A stretch of 47,176 nucleotides of DNA, from positions 1 through 47,176 of IMG/VR virus record IMGVR_UViG_3300046519_000218; one strand, given 5' to 3'. The stretch is from a virus. This document shows, piece after piece, positions 37,620 through 45,944 of the stretch; position 1 is the first letter of the stretch; each line of letters opens with the position of its first letter. Below the pieces are notes generated by a model that had not been told where the DNA came from, searched no databases, and saw only the letters and a list, made by a program, of their open reading frames with translations. The position numbers and the translations under genes are program-made.

Positions 37620-38096
37620 ATGAACACATTAATGTATTGCTCAACACAAGAAGGCTACTCTGTTGCTTATAACAGCGGAGTAGGCTCACAGGCTTTAGAT
37701 GGTGGTGCTGATAGATATCGCAGGTTGAGTAAAAACAGCTTTCACACTGTAAGCGTCCAGTGGAAAGTTCTTGAGGGTGGTTTTCAATATCTTGATGCAT
37801 TCTATAACGTATGGTGCGAAACACCAGGAGAGAAGTTTAATGCTTCTCTTCGGGTGAATGGACCTGAGTTTAAGCCCTATGAATGCTACTTTGTGCCCGA
37901 TAGCTTTCAACTTACGAACATGCAGGGTCCAGTTTATACAATTACTGCTCAGCTAAGAGTAAAGCCAATTGTCGACTCAGAGCTAAATCACATCATTGTT
38001 GAAACTGGCAATGGCAATCAGGACTTAGCTTCAATCGTAAATCCTCTTGAAAAGCTCGTGAATGATGACCTACCAAATGCCATGGAGGGAATATAG
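37620..38096 (+). CDS. Distal minor tail protein (gpM-like position)
   Basis: 158 residues, beta-rich with several aromatic residues (FKPYECYFVPDSFQLTN). It directly follows the tape measure and precedes the DUF1833-like gene, the position of lambda M. It would help cap the tube at the tip. Domain identity not recognised beyond this. Confidence 0.68.
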   Translation: MNTLMYCSTQEGYSVAYNSGVGSQALDGGADRYRRLSKNSFHTVSVQWKVLEGGFQYLDAFYNVWCETPGEKFNASLRVNGPEFKPYECYFVPDSFQLTNMQGPVYTITAQLRVKPIVDSELNHIIVETGNGNQDLASIVNPLEKLVNDDLPNAMEGI

Positions 38097-38603
38097 ATGC
38101 CTGACTATACATCCTTCTTTCTGAATTCAAGCAGTGGTGTGGTGCCCTTGGAATGCGTTGAGATTTCTCACCCTGATTTCACTGAGCCGTTTAGATTTGT
38201 GAAAAACGATACTGAAGGTGTAGTGGTAAAGCATGATTCGGCAGGGTCAGACGTTCAATATGAATATCAACCTATGTCAATTCAACGTTCTACAGTCACA
38301 AATGACCTTGACCAGAAGTTAAGTCTGACTATTGGTGATGTTGAAGATGAACTCATCAAATCAGTTGTTTCAGCTCGTCGTGGCACCAACTGGAAAGTTA
38401 GACCCACAGTGAGATGGCGGCTATATCGGGATGATGATTTAACAGCTCCAATGGTTTCACTGCAAACATTAGAAGTTGCTTCAATGTCAAAAGATGGCTC
38501 AGGCAACTGTACTTTCGATGCTCAAGCGCCCGAACTTAATAGTGTTAGAACTGGTGAGATTTACGACCTTGAACGGTTCCCATTATTGCGGGGCATGATC
38601 TAA
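38097..38603 (+). CDS. DUF1833-family minor tail protein
   Basis: 168 residues. HPDFTEPFRFVKND, YQPMSIQRSTVTNDLDQKL and the C-terminal YDLERFPLLRG match DUF1833 phage proteins, which occupy the place of lambda L and attach the tail tip. No gap to the preceding gene (TAG-ATG), coupled translation. No Fe-S type cysteine cluster as in gpL is visible. Confidence 0.78.
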   Translation: MPDYTSFFLNSSSGVVPLECVEISHPDFTEPFRFVKNDTEGVVVKHDSAGSDVQYEYQPMSIQRSTVTNDLDQKLSLTIGDVEDELIKSVVSARRGTNWKVRPTVRWRLYRDDDLTAPMVSLQTLEVASMSKDGSGNCTFDAQAPELNSVRTGEIYDLERFPLLRGMI

Positions 38604-38616
38604 AAAGGAGACTGAT

Positions 38617-38952
38617 ATGCTTGCAGTCCTATTGTGTTTAATAGCTTTCATTTTCATATTTCCTTGTCTCAGTTTTAATAATCAAGAAAAGGTTTTGCGC
38701 GCTCTACATGCTAAGCAGCTTAAGACATTAGCAGACTTTGTGCGTATTGATCTTGATATTGAAGATAGTGAAAGGACAGGCAAAAGAATCACTGTTGATA
38801 CAAGCGAAATTGATGAAAAATTAAGAGATGTCTTAGCTCTAAGAATAATGACATGCGATGCTAATGTGGATTTAATCCATGATGGGAAGCATATTCCAAC
38901 CTTAAAGCAGGTTATTGAGAAGGTGACAAATGAACCTAGACGACCTTCATAA
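38617..38952 (+). CDS. Hypothetical membrane-anchored protein in the tail tip operon
   Basis: 111 residues. N-terminal hydrophobic segment (about 2-18, LAVLLCLIAFIFIFPCL) then a soluble helical domain with an acidic stretch (RIDLDIEDSERTG). Unusual between two tail-tip genes; overlaps the NlpC/P60 gene by 23 bp. AAAGGAG lies upstream. Function unknown; it could be an inhibitor or chaperone for the neighbouring peptidase-like protein. Confidence 0.6.
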   Translation: MLAVLLCLIAFIFIFPCLSFNNQEKVLRALHAKQLKTLADFVRIDLDIEDSERTGKRITVDTSEIDEKLRDVLALRIMTCDANVDLIHDGKHIPTLKQVIEKVTNEPRRPS

Positions 38953-39250
38953 CCGTGTCTGGACTAAAGACTACACATGCAATGAATTCCTTTGTGAAAC
39001 TTGGGAAAGGGTTACAGGCAAAGACTTAAAGAAGCGTCTCAATCGATTTCTTAACGGGAAAGGCAGATTCAAAAAGTTAACTGAACCAATTTCACCTTGC
39101 ATTGTTTTTTTCACAAATGGATCAAGAAGCTCAACACATGTTGGGCTTTTTTATTGCGACAAGGTTTTGCACTTAACGGGGCGAGGGGTGCAGTACGTAC
39201 CTCTTGAGATTATTTCCATGAACTTTCGGGAAACGAGGTTTTACACATGA
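38930..39250 (+). CDS. NlpC/P60-like tail tip assembly protein
   Basis: 106 residues. Catalytic candidates C17 in YTCNEFLCETW and H70 in STHVGLFYCDKVLH, the spacing of NlpC/P60 cysteine peptidases. Tail K-type proteins of lambda-like phages use this domain for tip assembly or local cell wall cleavage. It is small for the family and has no Mov34 domain. Overlaps the J-like gene by 4 bp, consistent with K-(I)-J order. Confidence 0.75.
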   Translation: MNLDDLHNRVWTKDYTCNEFLCETWERVTGKDLKKRLNRFLNGKGRFKKLTEPISPCIVFFTNGSRSSTHVGLFYCDKVLHLTGRGVQYVPLEIISMNFRETRFYT

Positions 39251-42105
39251 GTTTGAAAAAAGTCATCATCGTTCCTGATCCGTATAGTGAAGAAGGAAGA
39301 TCTGAGGCAGAAGTTGAAGATGTTCTTGCTTATATATATCAACAGTTTTCAATATGGCCTGAGAATGCTCGGATTTATCATAATGATATTGCCGATACTT
39401 GTGATGTAACACCAAGCAATCCTAGAAAAATTAATGAGCAGATTCGTTATTTACAATCACTTGAAGGCACATTTTATGTAGTGGTTAAGGGTGCAGTTAT
39501 TTGGTGGTTGCCGTACTTGTACTATGCGATTGTCGCAGCTACAGCAGTCTACAGTCTCTATACAGTGCTTACGATGCCTAAGCCACAAGCACAACAGGCA
39601 GGCTCATCTAACAACGAATTAGCCCAACGCTCTAACCAAGCCCGCATCAATGGTCGTATTCCTGACATCTTCGGGAGATTGCGTTCTTATCCCGATTTAA
39701 TTGCACAAACCTACACCATTTATAAAGATGGCATCGAGATTGAAGAGTGCTTGATGTGTATAGGGCGTGGATATTATCAAATCTTGGATATGCGGGATGG
39801 TGACACTGATGTTGCAAATATTGCAGGAACATCTGTTTCAGTTTATGACCCATTCACTTCGATAATTGGAACACCGATATATCAAGTTGGAGATTCATTT
39901 ACCGAATTACCAAAGTTTGTACGTAACTCTGATTCTGTTAACGGACAAACCATAGAGCAGCCAAATAGTGCAGTACTTGAGTCAAGCAGCATATGGTTTC
40001 AAAGCCCAAACTTAATTAAATCTACTGGATTGGATTTCACACAGAAGTTTGCTACTAATGACCGAATTGCTTTGAGTGGTGCAGTATATGGTGTGCAAGA
40101 TGTGAATCTTTCAGGATCAATCATGGTGAATGAAGACAAGATGGTAATCATCGAATCTTCTACAAACATTGATAATCCAAACTTGTTTAAAGGTTTGTTA
40201 CTCACTGGTGCCTTGGTTGATATTGAAACGACGATAGGCACACCACCAGTCACAGAAACAAATACACGCGATCTATCTGGTCAGTATGTAGTTTCAGGTG
40301 TTACTAAGACGGTTATTTCAGGTGGTTTCCATTATGAAATTACTTTATCAAATCCTGAAAAGGTCAATGCTAACTGGCAGTATGTGAATAACAGCTACAC
40401 CATTACAGCAGGGGCTTCTTTAAACCGAAATTCGAACTCAATAACGCTTGATGATACCTACACAATCAATAGTGTTACGGCCGATACAATTGCATTAGTG
40501 AATCCGTCAGCCATTAACAGTGATTGGGATAAATTACTAACACTTCCGAATCAAAGTACACAAGGGCAAGACGTTTTAGTCCGCTTTGATGCTGTTAGTT
40601 CTAAGTATGTCGGATGGTTCAACTTCGATATGCCAGAAGCGACTCAAGCTGTCTTTAATTTCTTCTTTCCGAATGGTCTGTTCTATCAAGACAGTAAAGG
40701 TGGGGTGTGGGAAGAAAAGATTACAGTCATTATCGAATTGCAGGCAATTGATGGAAATGGTGATCCAGTTGGATCTATCACGACCATTAACCAAGAGATT
40801 CGAGCTAACAATAAATCACAGTTCGGTAAAACGATTTATATTGACTTGCCGACTGCTGGTTCGTTCAGATTCCGTTTAAGCCGAACAACACCGACACAAG
40901 CAGGCAAGACGCAGGATACATGCAAGATTAAGTCTGTGTATGGTATGGCTGATTCAAATATTAGTGACTATGGCAATGTAACCGTTGTTCGTTCTCGCAC
41001 AGTGGCCACTGATGGTGCCTTATCAATTAAAGAACGTAAGCTAAATTGTTTAGTAAACCGCAAGCTGCCAGTTGATGGCACAGGCCCTTTACAGGTCACA
41101 CGTTCAGCAGGTCAAGCACTGATTAATCTTGCTTTGGATGAGTACATTGGCCGTCGAACAAGTGCAGAGGTAGACATTGCACAAATCAACGCAGAAATTG
41201 CCAAAGTTAATGATTACTTCGGCTCAGATGTTATGTCTGAATTCAATTACACAATTGACGATGATAATCTAAGCTTTGAAGAAATCGCAGGAATGGTCGC
41301 AAGTGCTGCATTTTGTGAGCCGTACCGGTTCGGAAGTCTTACTAGAATCAAGTTTGAGCAGCCTCAAGAAAACTCAGTCTTACTTTTTAACCACCGGAAC
41401 AAAGTGCCAGTAACTGAGAAAAGGTCCTCTACTTTTGGGATTCAAAAGGACTATGACGGGGTGGAGCTTGAATACACATCTGATGTAGATGACGCTCGCA
41501 TTAAATACTCAATTTATTGGGATGATGCGACAAATACAGCAAAAGAAGGTGTTCTTGCAAGAAATCCTTTGAAGATCACGACCACTGGTATTCGTAATGA
41601 AGCTCAAGCAAAAACACGTGCTTGGCGAGAGTGGAATAAGCTTCGCCATAAGTATGTTTCTTGTGAAGTGGAAGTATTAGATGAGTCAGAGCTACTAATT
41701 CGTAATGATCGAATCTTAATAGCCAATAACACCGTTGTTGACACGCAAGATGGTGAAGTTACTGGTGTGGATGGTCTAACGGTTATGACTTCTCAGCCGT
41801 GCAAGTTTGAAGTTGGTCATGATTATTATGTTCATCTGCAAATAGCGAATGCCACAGTCGACATGGTGCCATGCACAGTTGGTCCAGATGACTATTCAAT
41901 AGTTTTATCAAGACCGCCAGTTCAACCGCTTGTAGTAGATCCTGACCGATATGTAAAGACACTTTATACATTGGTTAGAGCAGATCAAGCCGAGATAGAC
42001 GCATTCATGCTTGAAGAACTTACACCTCAAACCCAAATGACCAACACGCTGAAAGCATCTAATTACGATGACCGATTCTATGAGCGTGACCACGACTTTA
42101 TTTAA
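39247..42105 (+). CDS. Central tail tip protein (J-like)
   Basis: 952 residues. N-terminal 1-80 has a ubiquitin-like gpI-type start (KKVIIVPDPYSEEGRSEAEV), then a hydrophobic segment (about 83-107), then the J core starting with RSNQARINGRIPDIFGRLRS (about 125-145), a conserved entry sequence of siphophage hub proteins. Middle part is beta-rich; C-terminal portion includes NPLKITTTGIRNEAQAKTRAWREW, typical of J proteins. It forms the tail hub and carries the fibre. The gpI/gpJ-like fusion is notable, since lambda splits these. Confidence 0.88.
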   Translation: MSLKKVIIVPDPYSEEGRSEAEVEDVLAYIYQQFSIWPENARIYHNDIADTCDVTPSNPRKINEQIRYLQSLEGTFYVVVKGAVIWWLPYLYYAIVAATAVYSLYTVLTMPKPQAQQAGSSNNELAQRSNQARINGRIPDIFGRLRSYPDLIAQTYTIYKDGIEIEECLMCIGRGYYQILDMRDGDTDVANIAGTSVSVYDPFTSIIGTPIYQVGDSFTELPKFVRNSDSVNGQTIEQPNSAVLESSSIWFQSPNLIKSTGLDFTQKFATNDRIALSGAVYGVQDVNLSGSIMVNEDKMVIIESSTNIDNPNLFKGLLLTGALVDIETTIGTPPVTETNTRDLSGQYVVSGVTKTVISGGFHYEITLSNPEKVNANWQYVNNSYTITAGASLNRNSNSITLDDTYTINSVTADTIALVNPSAINSDWDKLLTLPNQSTQGQDVLVRFDAVSSKYVGWFNFDMPEATQAVFNFFFPNGLFYQDSKGGVWEEKITVIIELQAIDGNGDPVGSITTINQEIRANNKSQFGKTIYIDLPTAGSFRFRLSRTTPTQAGKTQDTCKIKSVYGMADSNISDYGNVTVVRSRTVATDGALSIKERKLNCLVNRKLPVDGTGPLQVTRSAGQALINLALDEYIGRRTSAEVDIAQINAEIAKVNDYFGSDVMSEFNYTIDDDNLSFEEIAGMVASAAFCEPYRFGSLTRIKFEQPQENSVLLFNHRNKVPVTEKRSSTFGIQKDYDGVELEYTSDVDDARIKYSIYWDDATNTAKEGVLARNPLKITTTGIRNEAQAKTRAWREWNKLRHKYVSCEVEVLDESELLIRNDRILIANNTVVDTQDGEVTGVDGLTVMTSQPCKFEVGHDYYVHLQIANATVDMVPCTVGPDDYSIVLSRPPVQPLVVDPDRYVKTLYTLVRADQAEIDAFMLEELTPQTQMTNTLKASNYDDRFYERDHDFI

Positions 42106-42125
42106 TTAATTAACAGAAATCTAAG

Positions 42126-42145
42126 CCGCCTTCGGGCGGTTTTTT
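42126..42145 (+). terminator. Rho-independent terminator
   Basis: CCGCC-TTCG-GGCGG (42126-42139) and TTTTTT followed by ATTGCTT, close to the shared tail. Confidence 0.9.
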
Positions 42146-42163
42146 ATTGCTTGGAGAAAAGTA

Positions 42164-44434
42164 ATGGCTGATGAGATCGTTACTCGGGAACAGTTAGTAA
42201 ATGCATCATTGGATGCTGATAGTTTGGGGCAATTTATTAGCGGCCCTGATAGTGAAGATGTTGTAACTCGTTTGGGACAACAATATCCAACCCTATCAAA
42301 AGCAGTTAAAAAAGTAGAGAACATAGGTGGTTTAATTTCTGCTCCTACTTTGACAGCTCTTAATGCAATTGTGCCTACTTATAATTTCCAAGTGGGTCAG
42401 GATGACAGTACAGGAAATCAATATCGCTGGGATCCGACGGCAACTCCTACTCCTAAGTGGGTAGCTACAGGTCGAAATTTCACACAAGACTTCCAGAACT
42501 TTGCAAATGCGAATGGAATGTTTAAGCCAAAGACATATGCAGCAGGGGTAGATTTCAACACCTTGACAGCGTATGGAACACATACTTTCCTTACAGGATC
42601 AGCTTGGGATAACAGTACAAATAGACCAAATAGAACAGCACAATATGGGCAGGTTCTTGTACTGCCAACAACAGCAAATATCATCACCCAAATTGCAATC
42701 ATGGGAAATAATACCAAGTCATTTGCAATGCGGTTACGCAATGATTTGCTTGTCTGGCAAGACTGGCTATATTTTTATTCTTATGATGAAACTATTAGTC
42801 TAATCAAGGCGGATTTTAATAGTTTCTTAAAGCCACTAAAAACCTCATCGACAGTAAACTTACTAGATCCAGCTCAGGTTATCCAAAACTTTGAAGTTCG
42901 ACCAGACGGAACGATTTTAGCAAGTGCAACGGGTGCAATATCGGGGCTTATCTACTGTTACAACAAAGAGTACTTATATGTTTCAGGCTTGCAAGCTAAC
43001 ACAGCACCACGCTACTACAGATTCTTAGACCAAAACGGAATATTTATTAGTGGTGGCTACTTAAATAACAATATTGTTGAAGGTTTAGTTGCTGTTCCTG
43101 CTAATGCTTATTCTTTCCAAATTAGCTTGAAACAGGGGAACTCTAACCCTCTTGATATCTCAACAGCACAAATTGAGTTCGGTAAGGCAAAAACAACTTA
43201 TGTGGCTTTTGCAGCTGGTGCAATTACGCATCTAAACCAAGTTCCTCTTGCTGACACGCCAATTCAATTTAACAGTACAAGTTCATCTAAAAACCTGTTC
43301 GATAAGTCAGCGGTATTAAACGGATATGAAGTCTATAACGATGGGCGAATTTTAGTTCAAGCCACAAGTATTACTTCACCTGTAATTGATGTAACTGGTT
43401 TAAGTAATATTACGATTTCAGGTTTAGTTCAGAACCCTGAGCTTGTTCGATACTGTGTTTTTAAAAACTCAGCAGGTACAGTTTTATCTGTTGTACAGAT
43501 TGCACAAACATCTACACAAGCCACATTTGCAGTTCCAGCTAATGCGACTACATTCCAATTTAGTATTAAGCAGCGTTCAGCATCTACACCTGATCTGAAT
43601 ATTGTGCAAGTTGAGAGTGGAACAAATGCAACTGCTTATACAGCTTTTGTGCGTGGTATCAGTGCAATCAATGGCCTACAAATAGTTTCTCGCTCTAGTG
43701 GTGGAACTTCATCTGGTTTAGTGTCGCGTGCAATTGGGGCAAGAGCAGTATATGCCGGTGATTCACGGGTTCAGACTGGGGATGTTGATAATGGTGATAT
43801 TACAGGAACAACTTTCCGTAGCAACTATCCTAAGTACCAGAAAGACACTCTGAAATTATCAGACTATAAAAACTACGCAAGAAGTGGTGCATCTTTTGCT
43901 GAATACACAGGTCAATTGACTTGGCAGAAGTTGAGACACCAAGTTCAAACAGCCATTGATAATGCTGAAAACCCAAATTTCTTTATGCTGGATGCGGGCA
44001 CTAATGATATGAATTGGGCTCGATCAAATGCAGCCGCAGAAATCCCTATAGATACTTTAGGAAGCTATGAAACTGCAATGGGTAAACCAATTGCTGATTT
44101 AGATTTTACGAAAACAGCTGAAGCTATGCGTTGGTGTCTATTTAAAATCAGAGAAGCATTTCCAAATGCAGTTTGTTTTTATGCCACACAAACGCAACGA
44201 GCTGATACAGATCCTGTTTATCAAGAAATCTCAAACAACATCATGGTGAAATTAGCTAGACGTTATGGCTTTACAATTATTGATGGCTTGTATGGGCTTG
44301 AGATTATCAAAGATTTTGAAACGTGGGGAGCAAATGGAAGATATTTATCAGATGGCCTTCACCCGAACTTAGCAGGGCAGCAGGCTATGAATAACTTCTA
44401 CACAAGTGAAATCATTCGTCGAATGACTTACTAA
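42164..44434 (+). CDS. Tail fibre / depolymerase-like protein with SGNH esterase domain
   Basis: 756 residues. N-terminal 1-230 attaches to the tail; residues 232-358 and 377-499 are a tandem duplicated beta module, each beginning N-L-[LF]-D and containing VPANA-x-[ST]-F-Q-[FI]-S-[LI]-K-Q. The C-terminal 525-756 is an SGNH hydrolase: GDS (nucleophile S534), GTND (612-615) and DGLH (D730, H733). Such domains remove O-acetyl groups from capsule or LPS, so this is the probable receptor-modifying protein. Variable C-terminal exchange is typical for this gene. Confidence 0.9.
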   Translation: MADEIVTREQLVNASLDADSLGQFISGPDSEDVVTRLGQQYPTLSKAVKKVENIGGLISAPTLTALNAIVPTYNFQVGQDDSTGNQYRWDPTATPTPKWVATGRNFTQDFQNFANANGMFKPKTYAAGVDFNTLTAYGTHTFLTGSAWDNSTNRPNRTAQYGQVLVLPTTANIITQIAIMGNNTKSFAMRLRNDLLVWQDWLYFYSYDETISLIKADFNSFLKPLKTSSTVNLLDPAQVIQNFEVRPDGTILASATGAISGLIYCYNKEYLYVSGLQANTAPRYYRFLDQNGIFISGGYLNNNIVEGLVAVPANAYSFQISLKQGNSNPLDISTAQIEFGKAKTTYVAFAAGAITHLNQVPLADTPIQFNSTSSSKNLFDKSAVLNGYEVYNDGRILVQATSITSPVIDVTGLSNITISGLVQNPELVRYCVFKNSAGTVLSVVQIAQTSTQATFAVPANATTFQFSIKQRSASTPDLNIVQVESGTNATAYTAFVRGISAINGLQIVSRSSGGTSSGLVSRAIGARAVYAGDSRVQTGDVDNGDITGTTFRSNYPKYQKDTLKLSDYKNYARSGASFAEYTGQLTWQKLRHQVQTAIDNAENPNFFMLDAGTNDMNWARSNAAAEIPIDTLGSYETAMGKPIADLDFTKTAEAMRWCLFKIREAFPNAVCFYATQTQRADTDPVYQEISNNIMVKLARRYGFTIIDGLYGLEIIKDFETWGANGRYLSDGLHPNLAGQQAMNNFYTSEIIRRMTY

Positions 44435-44439
44435 AAACT

Positions 44440-44465
44440 AAGCCCCTTAATTGGGGCTTTTTTAT
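44440..44465 (+). terminator. Rho-independent terminator
   Basis: AAGCCCC (from 44440), loop TTAATT, GGGGCTT (to 44459), then T run and ATTGCCT. It follows the fibre gene by 6 bp. Confidence 0.9.
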
Positions 44466-44487
44466 TGCCTGAATTTAGGGGGAAGGC

Positions 44488-44844
44488 ATGACTGAAAATG
44501 AATCATATGGGTTGAGATTTGAAAAGAAAATCGACTCCATTCAAAGTGATATTCGCATGTTGTCAGATCATGTCACTAGACTGACTTTCATTAACGAAGC
44601 ACACAAAGAAACTAGCGAACAGAACAAAAAGGATATCGATGCACTGGATATTAAAGTCGCCAATTTAGAAAACCGTACAGCTTCGCAAGATGGAGGAATT
44701 TCCGTTCTGCGAGTATTGCTTGGGATCTTTGCAGGTGTCGTATTTTCTTTATGTGCGTGGGTTGGTTCTTCAATAATTCAGCTTAACCAAGATCAATCAT
44801 TGATGAAAGAAAAGGTATCACGGTTAGAGGAAGCAGGACGATGA
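44488..44844 (+). CDS. XhlA-like coiled-coil membrane protein, lysis module
   Basis: 118 residues. A coiled coil (residues 8-68, IDSIQSDIRMLSDHVTRL), then one membrane segment (about 72-95) and a charged tail. The arrangement resembles haemolysin XhlA-type holin-associated proteins or a reversed spanin. It is first in the lysis module, upstream of a holin candidate and endolysin. Overlaps the next gene by 4 bp. Confidence 0.68.
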   Translation: MTENESYGLRFEKKIDSIQSDIRMLSDHVTRLTFINEAHKETSEQNKKDIDALDIKVANLENRTASQDGGISVLRVLLGIFAGVVFSLCAWVGSSIIQLNQDQSLMKEKVSRLEEAGR

Positions 44845-45059
44845 ATAGTGAAAATACAAGAGCATATCTCGCTTTTGCATTGGTTGGTTTGATGTTTGTT
44901 TTAGTCATTGCTTTGTTCTTTGTCGATATGCCTAGAGAAAACAGCAATTTGATTAATACTGCATTAGGTTTTATTGCTGGCGCCATGACAACAGCATGTG
45001 GTTTTTATTTTGGTAGCTCTGAACTGGAAAAAAAGAAAGGGGAACGAGATGAGCACTAA
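44841..45059 (+). CDS. Holin candidate (class II)
   Basis: 72 residues with two membrane segments (about 9-28 and 38-58), N-terminus in, and a highly charged C-terminal tail (SSELEKKKGERDEH). Size and topology match class II holins and the endolysin gene follows with 11-bp overlap. It would open the inner membrane to release the endolysin. Confidence 0.75.
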   Translation: MNSENTRAYLAFALVGLMFVLVIALFFVDMPRENSNLINTALGFIAGAMTTACGFYFGSSELEKKKGERDEH

Positions 45060-45603
45060 ACCATTTTTCGACGCTGCCCGAGTAATTGCAGGCGGTAAGC
45101 TAACACAAGCACAAGTAGATGATCTAAATAAAGTGATAGATAAGCTTGCACCAGGAGGAAAAACTACAAGTGATGTTGGAATCAACCTAATCTCAAGCTT
45201 TGAAGATACTCGGACCAAAGCTTATGACGATGGTATTGGAGTCTGGACCATTGGCATTGGCACCACAGTTTACCCAAATGGCTTGAAAGTTAAGAAAGGT
45301 GATACTTGCACACTTGAGCAAGCAAAATCCTACTTCAAACATGACTTAGCCAAATTCGAGAAGGCTGTGAATGAATCTGTCACTGTGTCGTTAAGTCAAA
45401 ATCAGTTTGATGCTTTGGTATCGTTGACTTACAACATTGGTTCAGGTGCTTTTAAGGGTTCGACTTTATTAAAGTTGCTTAACAAAGGTGACTACCAAGG
45501 CACTGCTGACCAATTCCTTGCATGGAATAAAGCAGGCGGCAAAGTTATGAAAGGCTTAGTCCGTCGTCGTGAAGCAGAGCGAGCACTATTTTTAAAGAAG
45601 TAA
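45049..45603 (+). CDS. Endolysin, GH24 lysozyme
   Basis: 184 residues from ATG 45049 with AAGGGGA upstream. GH24 catalytic triad spacing E-x8-D-x5-T: E52, D61, T67. The family signatures SLTYNIGSGAF and RRREAERALF are present. N-terminal 1-40 is a short extra helical region, perhaps a peptidoglycan-binding or regulatory element; no signal-arrest-release hydrophobic anchor, so holin-dependent release is expected. Confidence 0.93.
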   Translation: MSTKPFFDAARVIAGGKLTQAQVDDLNKVIDKLAPGGKTTSDVGINLISSFEDTRTKAYDDGIGVWTIGIGTTVYPNGLKVKKGDTCTLEQAKSYFKHDLAKFEKAVNESVTVSLSQNQFDALVSLTYNIGSGAFKGSTLLKLLNKGDYQGTADQFLAWNKAGGKVMKGLVRRREAERALFLKK

Positions 45604-45608
45604 CTTAT

Positions 45609-45728
45609 ATGTGTAAACGTACTAAAGTTGCATCGATCATTACACTGCTGTGCTTAATCTTCTCAGGTTGCACAGCTCACACAATTAATAGTAATGTGAA
45701 TGTCTCTATTTGTGTGAGAGCGCTTTAA
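45609..45728 (+). CDS. Miniature Rz1-like lipoprotein (o-spanin candidate)
   Basis: 39 residues. Signal peptide of about 20 residues (MCKRTKVASIITLLCLIFSG) with lipobox FSGC (lipidated Cys 21); mature part is only 19 residues and Asn/Val-rich. Placement 5 bp after the endolysin matches Rz1 genes, yet Rz1 proteins are usually longer and Pro-rich, and no clear Rz partner is nearby. Its stop overlaps the convergent ribbon-helix-helix gene by 4 bp. Confidence 0.6.
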   Translation: MCKRTKVASIITLLCLIFSGCTAHTINSNVNVSICVRAL

Positions 45729-45916
45729 TTAGAGTTGCCGATCTTAAGTAATAATTGATTCACGGCATCATCATAAGATTTCAAGTTATTTTCATTTTTG
45801 AACTTTTCAACCAGTTCAATACTTTCTTTTGAGAGCCATATATCTTTTCTTATAAAACCCTTCTCTAACATTTCCTGTCTTTGTTTTGCCTTTCTTTCTG
45901 CTGCACTACTTGCCAT
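45725..45916 (-). CDS. Ribbon-helix-helix (Arc/CopG-like) regulator
   Basis: 63 residues. IRKDIWLSKESIELVEKFKNENN then YDDAVNQLLLKIG fits the beta-alpha-alpha ribbon-helix-helix fold. Read leftward from AAGGAAT at about 45928. It faces the small RNA across a 29-bp interval, so its promoter overlaps that of the RNA and it probably regulates both. Possible Arc-like repressor of an antirepressor-type system. Confidence 0.72.
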   Translation of the reverse strand: MASSAAERKAKQRQEMLEKGFIRKDIWLSKESIELVEKFKNENNLKSYDDAVNQLLLKIGNSN

Positions 45917-45938
45917 ATAAAAAATTCCTTGCTATATT
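45910..45938 (+). promoter_or_regulatory. Promoter of the predicted small RNA
   Basis: TTGCCA (45910-45915), exactly 17 bp, TATATT (45933-45938). The expected start, A45945, is the first base of the first hairpin. The -35 overlaps the start of the ribbon-helix-helix gene on the other strand. Confidence 0.68.
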
Positions 45939-45944
45939 CACTTC

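Noticed and set aside
42418-42741. Reverse-strand frames within the fibre gene
   Set aside because: Antisense shadows with unlikely composition and no expression signals.
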